From the NCBI RefSeq assembly GCF_002631205.1, contig NZ_PDLO01000007.1, forward strand, positions 62,001 through 126,000: a stretch of 64,000 nucleotides of DNA, in the 5' to 3' direction. The notes beneath the pieces are model-generated. The model worked only from the letters and a program-made list of their open reading frames with translations. It was not told where the DNA came from and ran no database searches. Of the stretch, positions 44,009-52,587 are shown in pieces. The translations under genes were made by a program, and so were the position numbers. This stretch comes from Neolewinella marina (GTDB lineage Bacteria > Bacteroidota > Bacteroidia > Chitinophagales > Saprospiraceae). Numbering within the stretch: the first letter of the stretch is position 1; every line of letters starts with the position of its first letter.

Positions 44009-45727
44009 GTGCAAATCAAGAAAAACGACAAGGAATACGACGTTGTCATCGTCGGTTCCGGAGCCGGGGGGGGCATGTCGGCCAAGATTCTCTCCGAAAA
44101 CGGCCTCAAGGTGGCCGTCATTGAGGCCGGCCCCTACTTCGACCCCGCCGACAAAGACATGAAGACCCAGCTGCGGTGGCCCTGGGAAAGCCCGCGCCGC
44201 GGCGCTTCCACCACCCGGCCCTTCGGTGATTACAACGCCGCCTTCGGCGGCTGGGAACTGCCCAACGAACCCTACTCCACCGTGGGGGGCACCCGCTTCG
44301 AGTGGTTCCGCTCGCGGATGCTCGGCGGACGCACCAACCACTGGGGGCGCATCAGCCTCCGGTTCGGTCCCGACGACTTCCGCCGTAAGGACATCGACGG
44401 ACTGGGCGCCAACTGGCCCATCACCTACGATGAGATCAAGCCTTACTACGACCGGGTCGACAAGCTGATTGGCGTAACCGGTACCAACGAAGGCCTCCAC
44501 AACGACCCCGACGGCTACTTCCTGCCGCCGCCCAAGCCGCGACTCTCCGAATTGCTGTACACCAAGGCCGCCCGCGCCAATGGGGTGCCGGTGTACCCCT
44601 CCCGGATGTCGATGCTCACCAAAAAGCTGAACGAAGACCGTGGCGTCTGTTTCTACTGCGCCCAGTGTAGTCGCTCCTGCGCGGTATACGCCGACTTCAG
44701 CGCCGGCAGCTGTCTGATCTTCCCCGCCATCAAGCACGGCGGGCAGATCGACCTGCTGGTCAACTGCATGGCCCGCGAGGTGATCACCGACGACACCGGC
44801 AAGGCCACGGCCGTAAGCTACGTGAGCAAGGACGACCGCCGCGAGTACCAGGTGAAGGGCAAGGTTATCGTGCTGGCCGCCTCGGCCTGTGAAACCGCCC
44901 GCCTGCTGCTCAATTCCCGCATGAAGGGACAGGACAATGGCCTGGGCAACAGCAGCGGCACCGTCGGACGCTACCTCCACGACAGCACCGGCGCCGGCAT
45001 TTCCGGCTTCATCCCCAGCCTGATGAACCGTACCCGCTACAACGAGGACGGCATGGGCGGTATGCACGTTTACTCTCCCTGGTGGGGCGACAACAAGAAG
45101 CTCGACTTCCCTCGCGGTTACCACATCGAGATGGGCGGTAGCATGGGCATGCCGATGTACGGCTTCGGCGGTGGCCACCAGGAAGTCCAGAAACTCCTCA
45201 ACTACAAGGTGGGCGGCTACGGCAACCCCCTGCTCAAGGAGATGAAGGAAGTCTACGGTGCCTTCTTCTACATGGCCGGTCGCGGTGAATCCGTGGCCCT
45301 CTACGACAACTACTGTGAGATCGACCCCAACGGGGTGGACGAATGGGGTATTCCCACCCTGCGCTTCCACTACAAGTGGACCGACCACGAGCGGCTGCAG
45401 GCCAAGCACATGCAGGAAACCTTCCGGTCCATCATGACCGACATGGGAGGTACGGTCATGACCCCCGAGAAAACCTACGAGGAAGACTACGGCCTGCTGG
45501 CTCCGGGAGCCATCATCCACGAGGTGGGCACCACCCGGATGGGTGACGACCCCAGCGACAGCGTCACCAACAAGTACGGACGCCTGCACGACGTGCCCAA
45601 CGTCTACGTCAACGACGCGGGAACCTTCGCTTCCCAGGCCGACAAGAACCCAACCTGGACCATCCTGGCACTGGCCATGCGCAACAGCGAGCACATCGTG
45701 TCCGAACTCAAAAAAATGAATATCTGA
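44009..45727 (+). CDS. GMC family oxidoreductase
   Basis: The 572-residue enzyme starts at a GTG at 44009. The FAD site is VVIVGSGAGGGMSAKIL and the typical GMC segment RMLGGRTNHWGRIS follows. A cysteine cluster C-x2-C-x2-C-x3-C (CFYCAQCSRSC, about residue 212) suggests an iron-sulfur centre. The C-terminus carries HEVGTTRMGDD and the catalytic His-Asn region NVYVNDAGTFASQADKNPTW. It oxidises a sugar or alcohol and hands electrons on, probably with the small subunit encoded next. The nearest named relatives are the large subunits of gluconate/fructose dehydrogenase type. The two genes overlap by one nucleotide. Confidence 0.9.
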   Translation: MQIKKNDKEYDVVIVGSGAGGGMSAKILSENGLKVAVIEAGPYFDPADKDMKTQLRWPWESPRRGASTTRPFGDYNAAFGGWELPNEPYSTVGGTRFEWFRSRMLGGRTNHWGRISLRFGPDDFRRKDIDGLGANWPITYDEIKPYYDRVDKLIGVTGTNEGLHNDPDGYFLPPPKPRLSELLYTKAARANGVPVYPSRMSMLTKKLNEDRGVCFYCAQCSRSCAVYADFSAGSCLIFPAIKHGGQIDLLVNCMAREVITDDTGKATAVSYVSKDDRREYQVKGKVIVLAASACETARLLLNSRMKGQDNGLGNSSGTVGRYLHDSTGAGISGFIPSLMNRTRYNEDGMGGMHVYSPWWGDNKKLDFPRGYHIEMGGSMGMPMYGFGGGHQEVQKLLNYKVGGYGNPLLKEMKEVYGAFFYMAGRGESVALYDNYCEIDPNGVDEWGIPTLRFHYKWTDHERLQAKHMQETFRSIMTDMGGTVMTPEKTYEEDYGLLAPGAIIHEVGTTRMGDDPSDSVTNKYGRLHDVPNVYVNDAGTFASQADKNPTWTILALAMRNSEHIVSELKKMNI

Positions 45728-46455
45728 TGGATCGCCGCAAGACACTCAAAACGCTGATCGGAGGTGCGGTTGGCACCGCCATTTTCACCCAAACGGGTTG
45801 CCGGAATGACGACGTGGCCCCGGCCTCAGCCGTCGAGCCGGAAACCAAGGGTTACGGACTGCGTACCGCCTGGGAATCCGAGCGGGAGGAGCTGCTGCGC
45901 CAGCAGCGCTTCTTCAGCGACTTCGAACTGGAAACGATCGGGGTACTGGCCGACATCATCGTGCCCGCCGCCGAAGATCACCCCAAGGCTACGGATACCG
46001 GCGTGGTGGACTTCATCGAGTTCATGGCCCTGGACCAGCCCCACGTTCACCAGACCCGCATGCGGGGTGGCCTGGCCTGGCTCAACGCCGAAAGCAGCCA
46101 GCGCTACGACGGCAAGGCCTTCATCGAGGCTACCCCCGACGAGCAGATCGCCCTCGTGGACGAGATCGCCTACCCGGAAGTCATCGAGGACAACCCCCTC
46201 CACCCCCTGGCTCCCGGCGTGAAGTTCTTTGATCATATGCGCTTCATGGTCATCACCGGTTTCTTCACCAGCAAGGAGGGGATCGAGTACCTCGGTTACA
46301 TGGGCAACCAGCCCAACGTATGGGACGGCGTCCCCCAGGAAGTGCTCGACAAGCACGGACTCGCCTACGACGAGGAACTGCTCCCGAAGTACGTCGACCA
46401 GTCGCGGCGCACCATCACCGCTGAGTGGGACGATGACGGTAACCTGATCAGCTGA
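45727..46455 (+). CDS. Gluconate 2-dehydrogenase subunit 3-like protein
   Basis: The 242-residue protein has a Tat-type signal (DRRKTLKTLIGGAVGTAIF) with C25 following, so it is probably a Tat-exported lipoprotein. The domain has the Gluconate_2-dh3 pattern: FSDFELETIGVLADIIVPA, then DTGVVDFIEFMALDQP, and FMVITGFFTSKEG. Its start overlaps the GMC gene stop (TGATG). It likely serves as the partner that helps fold or anchor the GMC subunit, since that subunit has no signal of its own and could be co-exported through this protein's Tat signal. No cytochrome subunit is visible. Confidence 0.9.
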   Translation: MDRRKTLKTLIGGAVGTAIFTQTGCRNDDVAPASAVEPETKGYGLRTAWESEREELLRQQRFFSDFELETIGVLADIIVPAAEDHPKATDTGVVDFIEFMALDQPHVHQTRMRGGLAWLNAESSQRYDGKAFIEATPDEQIALVDEIAYPEVIEDNPLHPLAPGVKFFDHMRFMVITGFFTSKEGIEYLGYMGNQPNVWDGVPQEVLDKHGLAYDEELLPKYVDQSRRTITAEWDDDGNLIS

Positions 46456-46489
46456 CGCTAAATCATTTGACTAAAAGGTGCTTCGGGAG

Positions 46490-46521
46490 TTGTTTTTTAC
46501 AATGCTCCGAACGTACCTTTG
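46490..46521 (+). promoter_or_regulatory. Promoter of the SRP RNA gene
   Basis: TTG at 46490-46492 and TACCTTTG at 46514-46521 are 21 nt apart; the -7 box is an exact TAnnTTTG match. The transcription start is expected near 46526-46528, exactly where the RNA begins. Confidence 0.75.
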
Positions 46522-46527
46522 TGGCTT

Positions 46528-46613
46528 GGGCGGCACACGGTCAGCTCCTTCTGAATCCCCCCAGGGCAGAAATGCAGCAAGGGTAGGAGGTTGAGCGACT
46601 GGTGTGCTTGCCC
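46528..46613 (+). ncRNA. ffs: Small signal recognition particle RNA (4.5S type)
   Basis: The 86-nt RNA folds into one rod. GGGC and GCACAC at the 5' end pair with GTGTGC and GCCC at the 3' end. Domain IV is complete: CAGG on the left and AGCA on the right flank the stem GCA/TGC, which is capped by a GAAA tetraloop. These are the residues that bind Ffh. Eight T's follow at 46615-46622 as terminator. The RNA targets inner-membrane proteins to FtsY and the translocon. Confidence 0.9.
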
Positions 46614-46677
46614 ATTTTTTTTGCCCTTTTGGCAAATTCCCAGCACCTGCGCCCCGCCGCAACGTTGATGTTGTCCT

Positions 46678-47286
46678 ATGAAGCAGCAACTCGTTTTCGC
46701 TACCAACAACCCCCACAAGATCGCCGAGGTCAAACGCCAACTCGGCGACCGCTACACCTTCCTGAGCCTACAGGAGATCGGCTGTACCGAAGAAATCCCC
46801 GAAACCGCCGACACCCTGGAGGGCAACGCCCGGCTGAAGGCCCGCCACGTGAAGGACGGCTACGGCTACGATTGTTTCAGTGAGGATACCGGCCTGGAAG
46901 TACTGGCCCTCGGTCACGCCCCCGGCGTCGATACCGCCCACTACGCCGGCCCCGAGCGCAGCGCCACCGCCAACAATCAGAAGCTACTCTCCCAGCTGGC
47001 CGACCGCAAGGACCGCCTGGCCCGCTTCCGCACCGTCATCTGCCTGCTGGTAGGGGGGGAGGAGCACCTCTTTGAGGGGCAGTGTGAAGGGCGGATTGCT
47101 ACGGCACCCATTGGCCACGACGGCTTCGGTTACGACCCGGTATTCGTCCCCCTGGAGGGCGACGGCCGCAGTTTTGCCCAGATGACGCAGGACGAAAAAC
47201 TGCGCTTCAGCCACCGCGCCCGCGCCATGGCCAAGCTTGAGGACTACCTCAAAAAGCGGCAGGGTGCAACTCATCCCACCGCGTAA
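46678..47286 (+). CDS. rdgB: XTP/dITP pyrophosphatase (RdgB/HAM1)
   Basis: The 202-residue protein has the family motifs in order: FATNNPHKIAEVK for nucleotide binding, ETADTLEGNARLKA, the catalytic EDTGLEVLALGHAPGV, and GHDGFGYDPVFVP. The C-terminal RFSHRARAMAKL binds the base. It hydrolyses non-canonical purine nucleoside triphosphates to keep them out of DNA and RNA. The 3' end overlaps the convergent amidase gene by 38 nt. It lies shortly after the SRP RNA. Confidence 0.96.
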   Translation: MKQQLVFATNNPHKIAEVKRQLGDRYTFLSLQEIGCTEEIPETADTLEGNARLKARHVKDGYGYDCFSEDTGLEVLALGHAPGVDTAHYAGPERSATANNQKLLSQLADRKDRLARFRTVICLLVGGEEHLFEGQCEGRIATAPIGHDGFGYDPVFVPLEGDGRSFAQMTQDEKLRFSHRARAMAKLEDYLKKRQGATHPTA

Positions 47287-48892
47287 CCTGCTGGTAGGCC
47301 CGGCCTACGTTGATCAGATCCTGTTCGTGGAATAACCGTCCGGTGAAGGTGATGCTCGTCGGCGTCCCCTCGTGCATGCCGTTGGGGACCGTCAGCGAGG
47401 GGTGGCCGGTCATATTGGTGATGAACAGGCTACTGGAATTCCAGCTGGGGTTGACGTAGACGTCGATGTCGTGCTCAGCAAACAGGCGGTCCATCTGCTC
47501 CATCAGTTCCCGACGCAGCCGGTTGGCCTGTACGTAGGCCACGGCGGGTACGAAGTGGGCGGTGCGGAAGCTATTGGGCCAGGCGTTGCGGACCTGGCGG
47601 GTAAGCAGGTCATCCTGTCCGCTACGGGTGAGGGATTCGAAGGCGGCGGCCGCCTCCACGTTGAGGATGAAGCCGATTTCCGGCGCGTTCGGCAATTCGA
47701 TCTCTACCAGTTCGTAGCCCAGGGCGCGGAGTTCGGTGAGGGCCACCGAATCGTTGGCGGCGAAATTGTAATCCCCGTCGAAGCTCCCCTTCAGGTAGCC
47801 GATCCGTTTCCGGCTGCTGCTGTTTTCGGGCAATTCAAACCGGAAGCCGGCCGGGATAGCGTGGGCGTCGCGGGGGTCGTAATGGGCGATGGCGGCCAGT
47901 ACCAGTCCGGCATCGGTAGCCGAGCGGGTGATGGGGCCGATCTTGTCCATCGACCAGCTCAGGGCCATGGCGCCGTGGCGGGACACGCGCCCGAAAGTGG
48001 GCCGCAGGCCGGTGGTACCGCAGACCGTGCTGGGGCTCACGATGCTGCCCAGGGTTTCGGTCCCGATGGCGAAGGGCAGTAGTCCGGCGGCTACCGCACT
48101 GGCCGATCCGGCGGAGGAGCCGCTGCTGCCTTCCTCCACCTTCCAGGGGTTACGGGTTTTTTCTCCGAACCAGACATCGCCCCAGGCCAGGGCGCCCATG
48201 CTCAGTTTGGCGCAGAGCACGGCTCCGGCGGCGTCGAGCTGCTGGATCACGGCGGCGTCCTCCTCGATCGTCTGACCTTCATAGGGCTTGGCTCCCCAGG
48301 TGGTCCGGTAGCCGCGGGCGGCCAGCAGGTCCTTGGCCCCGTAGGGAATGCCGTGGAGGTAGCCGCGGTAGTTGCCGGCGGCCAGTTCGGCGTCCATTTC
48401 GTCGGCCTTGGCCAGCGCGCGTTCCTCGGTGAGGGTGATGACGCAATGCAGCTCGGGATCGTGCTCCTTCAGCCGTTGGAGGAAGAACTCGGTAAGCTGG
48501 CGGCTGGTGATCTTGCGGGTGTAGATCATGGTGGCCAGCTGCTCAACGGTGGCCCACTCCAGGGCGATTTCCGGCTGTTCGACCACCAGCATTTCGGGCG
48601 GGGTCGCAGGTGCCGTAACGGTGGTGTCCGCCGGTAGCTGATCCGGGCGGAGTACGGGATTGAACACGAGGGCGGGGGAGAGCGCATTCGGAATATCGGT
48701 CCTGGCGATGCTGTCGAAGGAAGCGAGGTTCTCCTCCAGGTCGGGCAGCATCATTTCGATCTCGGCGTCGTTCAGAAAGTCGATGCCCAGCACGGCGGCC
48801 GCAGCCTTCACCTGGTCGGCGGATATGGCGGCGACGGTGGCCGCCGTGGCGGTCAACAGCAGGAGGGCGAGGGGGAAGAGGTAGCGCTTCAT
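47249..48892 (-). CDS. Secreted amidase-signature hydrolase
   Basis: The 547-residue protein begins with a signal peptide (MKRYLFPLALLLLTATAATVA). It carries the amidase signature fold: the catalytic lysine in GIPYGAKDL (about residue 190), the serine pair in EEGSSGSSAGSAS (about 257-268) and the downstream GTETLGSIVSPSTVCG. A charged region of about 100 residues precedes the catalytic domain. It probably hydrolyses amide bonds of unknown substrates in the periplasm. The twelve bases before its ATG are the same as before the metalloprotease gene at 3790. Confidence 0.92.
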   Translation of the reverse strand: MKRYLFPLALLLLTATAATVAAISADQVKAAAAVLGIDFLNDAEIEMMLPDLEENLASFDSIARTDIPNALSPALVFNPVLRPDQLPADTTVTAPATPPEMLVVEQPEIALEWATVEQLATMIYTRKITSRQLTEFFLQRLKEHDPELHCVITLTEERALAKADEMDAELAAGNYRGYLHGIPYGAKDLLAARGYRTTWGAKPYEGQTIEEDAAVIQQLDAAGAVLCAKLSMGALAWGDVWFGEKTRNPWKVEEGSSGSSAGSASAVAAGLLPFAIGTETLGSIVSPSTVCGTTGLRPTFGRVSRHGAMALSWSMDKIGPITRSATDAGLVLAAIAHYDPRDAHAIPAGFRFELPENSSSRKRIGYLKGSFDGDYNFAANDSVALTELRALGYELVEIELPNAPEIGFILNVEAAAAFESLTRSGQDDLLTRQVRNAWPNSFRTAHFVPAVAYVQANRLRRELMEQMDRLFAEHDIDVYVNPSWNSSSLFITNMTGHPSLTVPNGMHEGTPTSITFTGRLFHEQDLINVGRAYQQVTRWDELHPAAF

Positions 48893-48968
48893 ATGGTTCG
48901 GGGTAAGTAGGGAGTAAGGTAAGCGGTAATCGGATTTTGCCGCTCCTGTCCGCGGCGTAGATGCGCGT

Positions 48969-49263
48969 TTTGTCGGGCCGTCGGGCCTGTGGCCCGGCGT
49001 GAAACCTTGCTGTCTGCCTTTAACCTTGACAGCCCCTGCCAGTTTTTTTTACCTGCCTCCCTTTCCCCGGCCGGCGCACAGCGCCGACTACCCGGGCCGT
49101 CGGGCCTGCGGCCCGGCGTGAAGTCCTGTCGCGTGGCTCACCCTTCAGTAGCCCCTGCCAGTTGTTTTACCTGCTTCTCATTCCCGGCCGGTGCACAGCG
49201 CCGACTACCCGGGCCGTCGGGCCTATGGCCCGGCATGAAGACTTTCCGCTCGGCTTACTCTTC
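48969..49263. repeat. REP array upstream of the transposase (two complete REP hairpins and a third A-type copy)
   Basis: Direct repeats of about 115-125 bp each carry two hairpins. Hairpin A is CGGGCC-TGY-GGCCCG followed by GCGTGAAG; three copies occur here, the last one diverged. Hairpin B on the minus strand is GTAG followed by CGGCGC-TGT-GCGCCG; two copies occur (about 49071-49091 and 49188-49209). GTAG beside a hairpin is the classical REP mark recognised by RAYT transposases. Confidence 0.85.
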
Positions 49264-49310
49264 GACCAACTGCCAGTCATTTGGAAAAATCAAACAAATA
49301 GTTTAGATTA

Positions 49311-49997
49311 ATGATAAATGCGCTTGCTATGCCTAATTGGTTACCCCACGATTGCCTCGAGTTCGATCCGATACACGTCACTTACCGTTTAGCGGGAAGC
49401 ATCCCGCAGGGGAGGGTAGAAGAATTGGTTAGTTGGCGACGAAGTAAGCTTGAGGCACTGGAAGCCGAATTGATCGATCTGCCACCCGCCGCGCGCTCGT
49501 CAGTTTTTCGTGACCGGCAGAATTTGATAGATGCCAAGTACGAACGCCAACTGGATCTTGCCCTGCACGAAACAAGCCACGGACCTTTTTATCTGCTGGA
49601 TGGCTGCGTTGCCCGGGCTGTTTTGGAGTCTTGGAAATATCTGGCGGCTGCGGGAGACGTCTTTGTCTACGCCGTTTGCGTCATGGGAAACCACGTTCAC
49701 GCAGTGATTCGCGCACATCGGATCGCTGCCGATGCCATGGACCTTGGCCGGCTCATGTGCCGTCATAAAAGTCATACTGCCCGGTTGGCAAACCAGTTAC
49801 TCGGGCGTACCGGCAACCCTTTTTGGGAAGCCGATTTCTTTGATCGACGAATCAGGGATGGAAAGTTCATGCGTGTAATGTGGTATGTCTTGCAGAACCC
49901 CGTAGCAGCGGGCCTGGTAGCGGACTGGGAAGATTGGTCTCACACCTTCGTGCATCCGCAGCTATTGGAAATGTTTACGGGTAGGCTTCCCAGGTAA
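49311..49997 (+). CDS. REP-associated tyrosine transposase (RAYT, Y1/IS200-like)
   Basis: The 228-residue protein has the HUH motif in CVMGNHVHAVI (H128-V-H130) and the catalytic tyrosine Y192 in MRVMWYVLQNPVAAGLV, with the N-P after it that is typical for RAYTs. FWEADFFDRRIRD is another family block. It nicks and rejoins single-stranded DNA at GTAG-marked REP hairpins and is thought to spread them. REP arrays lie on both sides, so the gene and its substrate sit together. The start could be the ATG at 49311 or 49329. It is not flanked by IS-type terminal repeats. Confidence 0.9.
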   Translation: MINALAMPNWLPHDCLEFDPIHVTYRLAGSIPQGRVEELVSWRRSKLEALEAELIDLPPAARSSVFRDRQNLIDAKYERQLDLALHETSHGPFYLLDGCVARAVLESWKYLAAAGDVFVYAVCVMGNHVHAVIRAHRIAADAMDLGRLMCRHKSHTARLANQLLGRTGNPFWEADFFDRRIRDGKFMRVMWYVLQNPVAAGLVADWEDWSHTFVHPQLLEMFTGRLPR

Positions 49998-50012
49998 AGA
50001 CCATCGTAGCCA

Positions 50013-50657
50013 CTACCCGGGCCATTCGGGCCGTCGGGCCTGTGGCCCGGCGTGAAGTCCTGTCATGTGGCTCACCCGTCAGCAGCTGCTGCCAATTTCA
50101 TCTCCCTGCTTCCCTTTCCCCGGCCGGCGCATAGCGCCGACTACCCGGGCCGTCGGGCCTGCGGCCCGGCGTGAAGTCCTGTCGCGTGGCTCACCCCTCA
50201 GCAGCTGCCGCCAATTTCATTTCTCTGCCTCCTTTTCCCCGGCCGGCGCACAGCGCCGACTACCTAGGTGATTTGGGCCGGTGGCCCGGCGTGAAGTTCT
50301 GTCGCGTGGCTCACCCCTCAGCAGCTGCTGCCAATTTCGTCTACCTGCCTCCTTTTCCCCGGCTGGCGCACAGCGCCGACTACCCGGGTGATTCGGGCCG
50401 TCGGGCCTGTGGCCCGGCGTGAAGTCCTGTCACGTGGCTCACCCCTCAGCAGCCCTGTCAATTTCTGTTATCTGCGTCCCTTTCCTCGGCTGGCGCACAG
50501 CGCCGACTACCCGGGTGATTCGGGCTGTCGGGCCTGTGGCCCGGCGTGAAGTCCTGTCGCGTGGCTCACCCCTCAGCAGCCCTGTCAGTTCCTTCCACCT
50601 GCCTCCCTTTCCCCGGCCGGCGCATAGCGCCGACTACCCGGGCTGTTGACTACCCAA
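50013..50657. repeat. REP array downstream of the transposase (five units)
   Basis: Five direct units of about 118-135 bp follow the RAYT gene. Each has hairpin A and hairpin B, with GTAG as CTAC on the plus strand after each B (B at about 50123-50144, 50242-50263, 50362-50383, 50488-50510, 50615-50637). The spacer text (CTCACCCCTCAGCAGC and the following part) is also conserved, so whole units were duplicated. Unit 3 lost part of hairpin A. The array ends in the stop codon of the next gene. Confidence 0.85.
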
Positions 50658-51063
50658 AAACGGTATACGCTAGGTGAAAACCGGCCGCCTGCACCACCCA
50701 GATCAGGGCGTAAAGTCCCAGGTAGGCCCAGCCGCCCCGCCAGCCCAGCAGGGGAACCGCCAGCAGGCATACGGCCAGCCGGAGGCAGGCGTACTGCAGG
50801 CTCTGGCTCAGGTGCCAGGCGTCGGTGGTGGCGACGAAGAGGGTAGTGGAGCCGGGGAAATCCTCCCGCAGCGGCCGCAGCGGCTCGCCGGCGGCGTCGC
50901 GGGCGTACTTGGCTTTCCACGATTCTTCCGGGTTCCAGAAGGCCTCATTCCCCCAGTCGGCGAAGGGGGAGTCGGCGTAGTGGAACTGCAGGCTATCGCC
51001 CACCCCCTTCAGTGCGTGGGCGGCGAAGAGCAACAGCAGCACGACGGCGAGGCGGTATCTCAT
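50650..51063 (-). CDS. Membrane protein of unknown function
   Basis: The 137-residue protein starts at MRYRLAVVLLLLFAAHALKG (ATG at 51061-51063), a membrane or signal helix. An extracellular-type segment with many W, F and D (about 20-80) follows and two further helices end the protein. No family is recognised. Its stop codon lies in the last GGGTAGTC of the REP array, so array and gene share bases. It is divergent from the M28 peptidase gene with only 37 bp between starts. Confidence 0.65.
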   Translation of the reverse strand: MRYRLAVVLLLLFAAHALKGVGDSLQFHYADSPFADWGNEAFWNPEESWKAKYARDAAGEPLRPLREDFPGSTTLFVATTDAWHLSQSLQYACLRLAVCLLAVPLLGWRGGWAYLGLYALIWVVQAAGFHLAYTVFG

Positions 51064-51100
51064 GGGGTAGCTATCTTGACGGCCCCTCAAGTTAAAACCA

Positions 51101-52492
51101 ATGCGCAACTACCTGTTTTCCCTTCTTCTGCTGCCCGCCGCCTACGCCGGGGCCCAGTCCGCCGCCACGGTCACTCCGCCGCCGGCTACCGACCCGCGGA
51201 TGTACGATATTGCCAACGCTCCCGACCCCGCCCGCATCGAAAGCGACGTCACCACCCTGGTGAACTTCGGTACCCGCCACACCCTCAGCGATACCACCAG
51301 CGATACCCGCGGCATCGGCGCCGCCCGCCGGTGGATCTACGACGAGTTCCAGCGCATCAGCGCCGCCTGCGGCGGCTGCCTGGAGGTGATGTACCAGCGC
51401 AACCTCGTAGAGGGCGACCCCGAGAGCCGGATCAAGGAAGACACCTGGGTGGTCAACGTCATCGCCGTGCAGCGCGGCACCCGCGACCCCAACCGCTTCA
51501 TTATGATGAGCGGCGACATCGACAGCCGCGTCAGCGACCCCCTCGACGGGAACAGCGACAGCCCCGGAGCCAACGACAACGCCAGCGGCATGGCCGGTGC
51601 CCTGGAGGCCGCCCGGGTACTGACGCAGTATGAGTTTCCGGGATCCATCCTCTACGTAGGGCTGAGCGGAGAAGAGCAGGGCCTCTTCGGCGGCAAGGGC
51701 ATGGCCGAGTGGGTGAAGGAAAAGGGCTGGAACCTGATGGGCACCCTGAACAACGACATGATCGGCAACATCACCGGCGTCGACGGGGTCACCGACAACA
51801 CCAGCTTCCGCATCTTCTCCGAACCCTACTACCCGGACGACGTCAACGACGAACGCAAGAACATCTACCGCCGCTTCTTCGGCGGGGAAGTCGACGGCCC
51901 CAGCCGCCAGCTGGCCCGCTACATCGACGCCCAGACGCGGCAGTACACCACCAACCTCGAACCCATGATGGTCTACCGCCTCGACCGCTTCGGCCGCGGC
52001 GGCCACCACCGGCCCTTCAACGACGCGGGCATCCCCGGCGTCCGCATCATGGAAACCCACGAGAACTACACCCAGCAGCACCAGGACCTGCGTACCGAAG
52101 ACGGCATCGAATACGGCGACCGGCTCGAGCACGTCAACTTCCCCTACGCCGCCAAGCTCACCGGGGTGAACGCCATCTCCCTGGCCGGACTGGCCGCCGC
52201 GCCCCCGCCGCCGCCCCTGGTCATGATCGGTGGAGCCGTAGAGCCCAGCACCCGCCTGCGCTGGGAGAAGCCCGAAACCAATACGCCCATCGCGGGCTAT
52301 TACGTCCACTGGCGACTGACCACCTCCCCCCGCTGGGAGCATAAGGTCTTCGTGCCGGCCGGCCAGCTCGACCACACCCTGGAGAATATTGTGGTGGATA
52401 ATTACTTCTTCGGGGTGTCCACGGTGGGGGAAGACGGTAATGAAAGCGTGGTGGTGTTTCCTTCTACGCTGATTCCTCGGGGGACGCGGTGA
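51101..52492 (+). CDS. Secreted M28-family peptidase
   Basis: The 463-residue protein has a signal peptide (MRNYLFSLLLLPAAYAGAQ) and a M28 aminopeptidase domain. Metal-site segments are MSGDIDSRVSD, PGANDNASGMAG, LSGEEQGLFGGKG, NNDMIGN and METHENYTQQH. In the first one the position that is usually His (H-x-D) is Asp (D-x-D). After about residue 370 a fibronectin-type or other beta domain (TRLRWEKPETNTPIAGYYVH) ends the protein. It should cleave peptides in the periplasm or outside the cell. A trio of hairpins follows the stop. Confidence 0.88.
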   Translation: MRNYLFSLLLLPAAYAGAQSAATVTPPPATDPRMYDIANAPDPARIESDVTTLVNFGTRHTLSDTTSDTRGIGAARRWIYDEFQRISAACGGCLEVMYQRNLVEGDPESRIKEDTWVVNVIAVQRGTRDPNRFIMMSGDIDSRVSDPLDGNSDSPGANDNASGMAGALEAARVLTQYEFPGSILYVGLSGEEQGLFGGKGMAEWVKEKGWNLMGTLNNDMIGNITGVDGVTDNTSFRIFSEPYYPDDVNDERKNIYRRFFGGEVDGPSRQLARYIDAQTRQYTTNLEPMMVYRLDRFGRGGHHRPFNDAGIPGVRIMETHENYTQQHQDLRTEDGIEYGDRLEHVNFPYAAKLTGVNAISLAGLAAAPPPPPLVMIGGAVEPSTRLRWEKPETNTPIAGYYVHWRLTTSPRWEHKVFVPAGQLDHTLENIVVDNYFFGVSTVGEDGNESVVVFPSTLIPRGTR

Positions 52493-52512
52493 TCGGGGCG
52501 TTTTTCGGGGCC

Positions 52513-52579
52513 GCGGCCGGAGGCCGCTTCTTCCTTTCGCGGTCTGAGACCGCTTCCTACTGCGCGGCCTGAGGCCGCG
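52513..52579. repeat. Three evenly spaced covarying hairpins
   Basis: GCGGCC-GGA-GGCCGC (52513-52527), GCGGTC-TGA-GACCGC (52539-52553) and CGCGGCC-TGA-GGCCGCG (52563-52579) begin 25-26 bp apart. Stem changes are paired (C-G becomes T-A), showing that the structure is kept. They lie between the M28 and dinB stop codons and might terminate both. They resemble a REP family different from the one at 49-50 kb. Confidence 0.65.
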
Positions 52580-52587
52580 TTGTACCG

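Noticed and set aside
46602-46883. Open frame over the SRP RNA end and rdgB
   Set aside because: It overlaps the RNA terminator and the rdgB gene out of frame.
48969-50657. CRISPR array
   Set aside because: Units are about 120 bp with conserved spacers and two hairpins, and a RAYT gene instead of cas genes is present.
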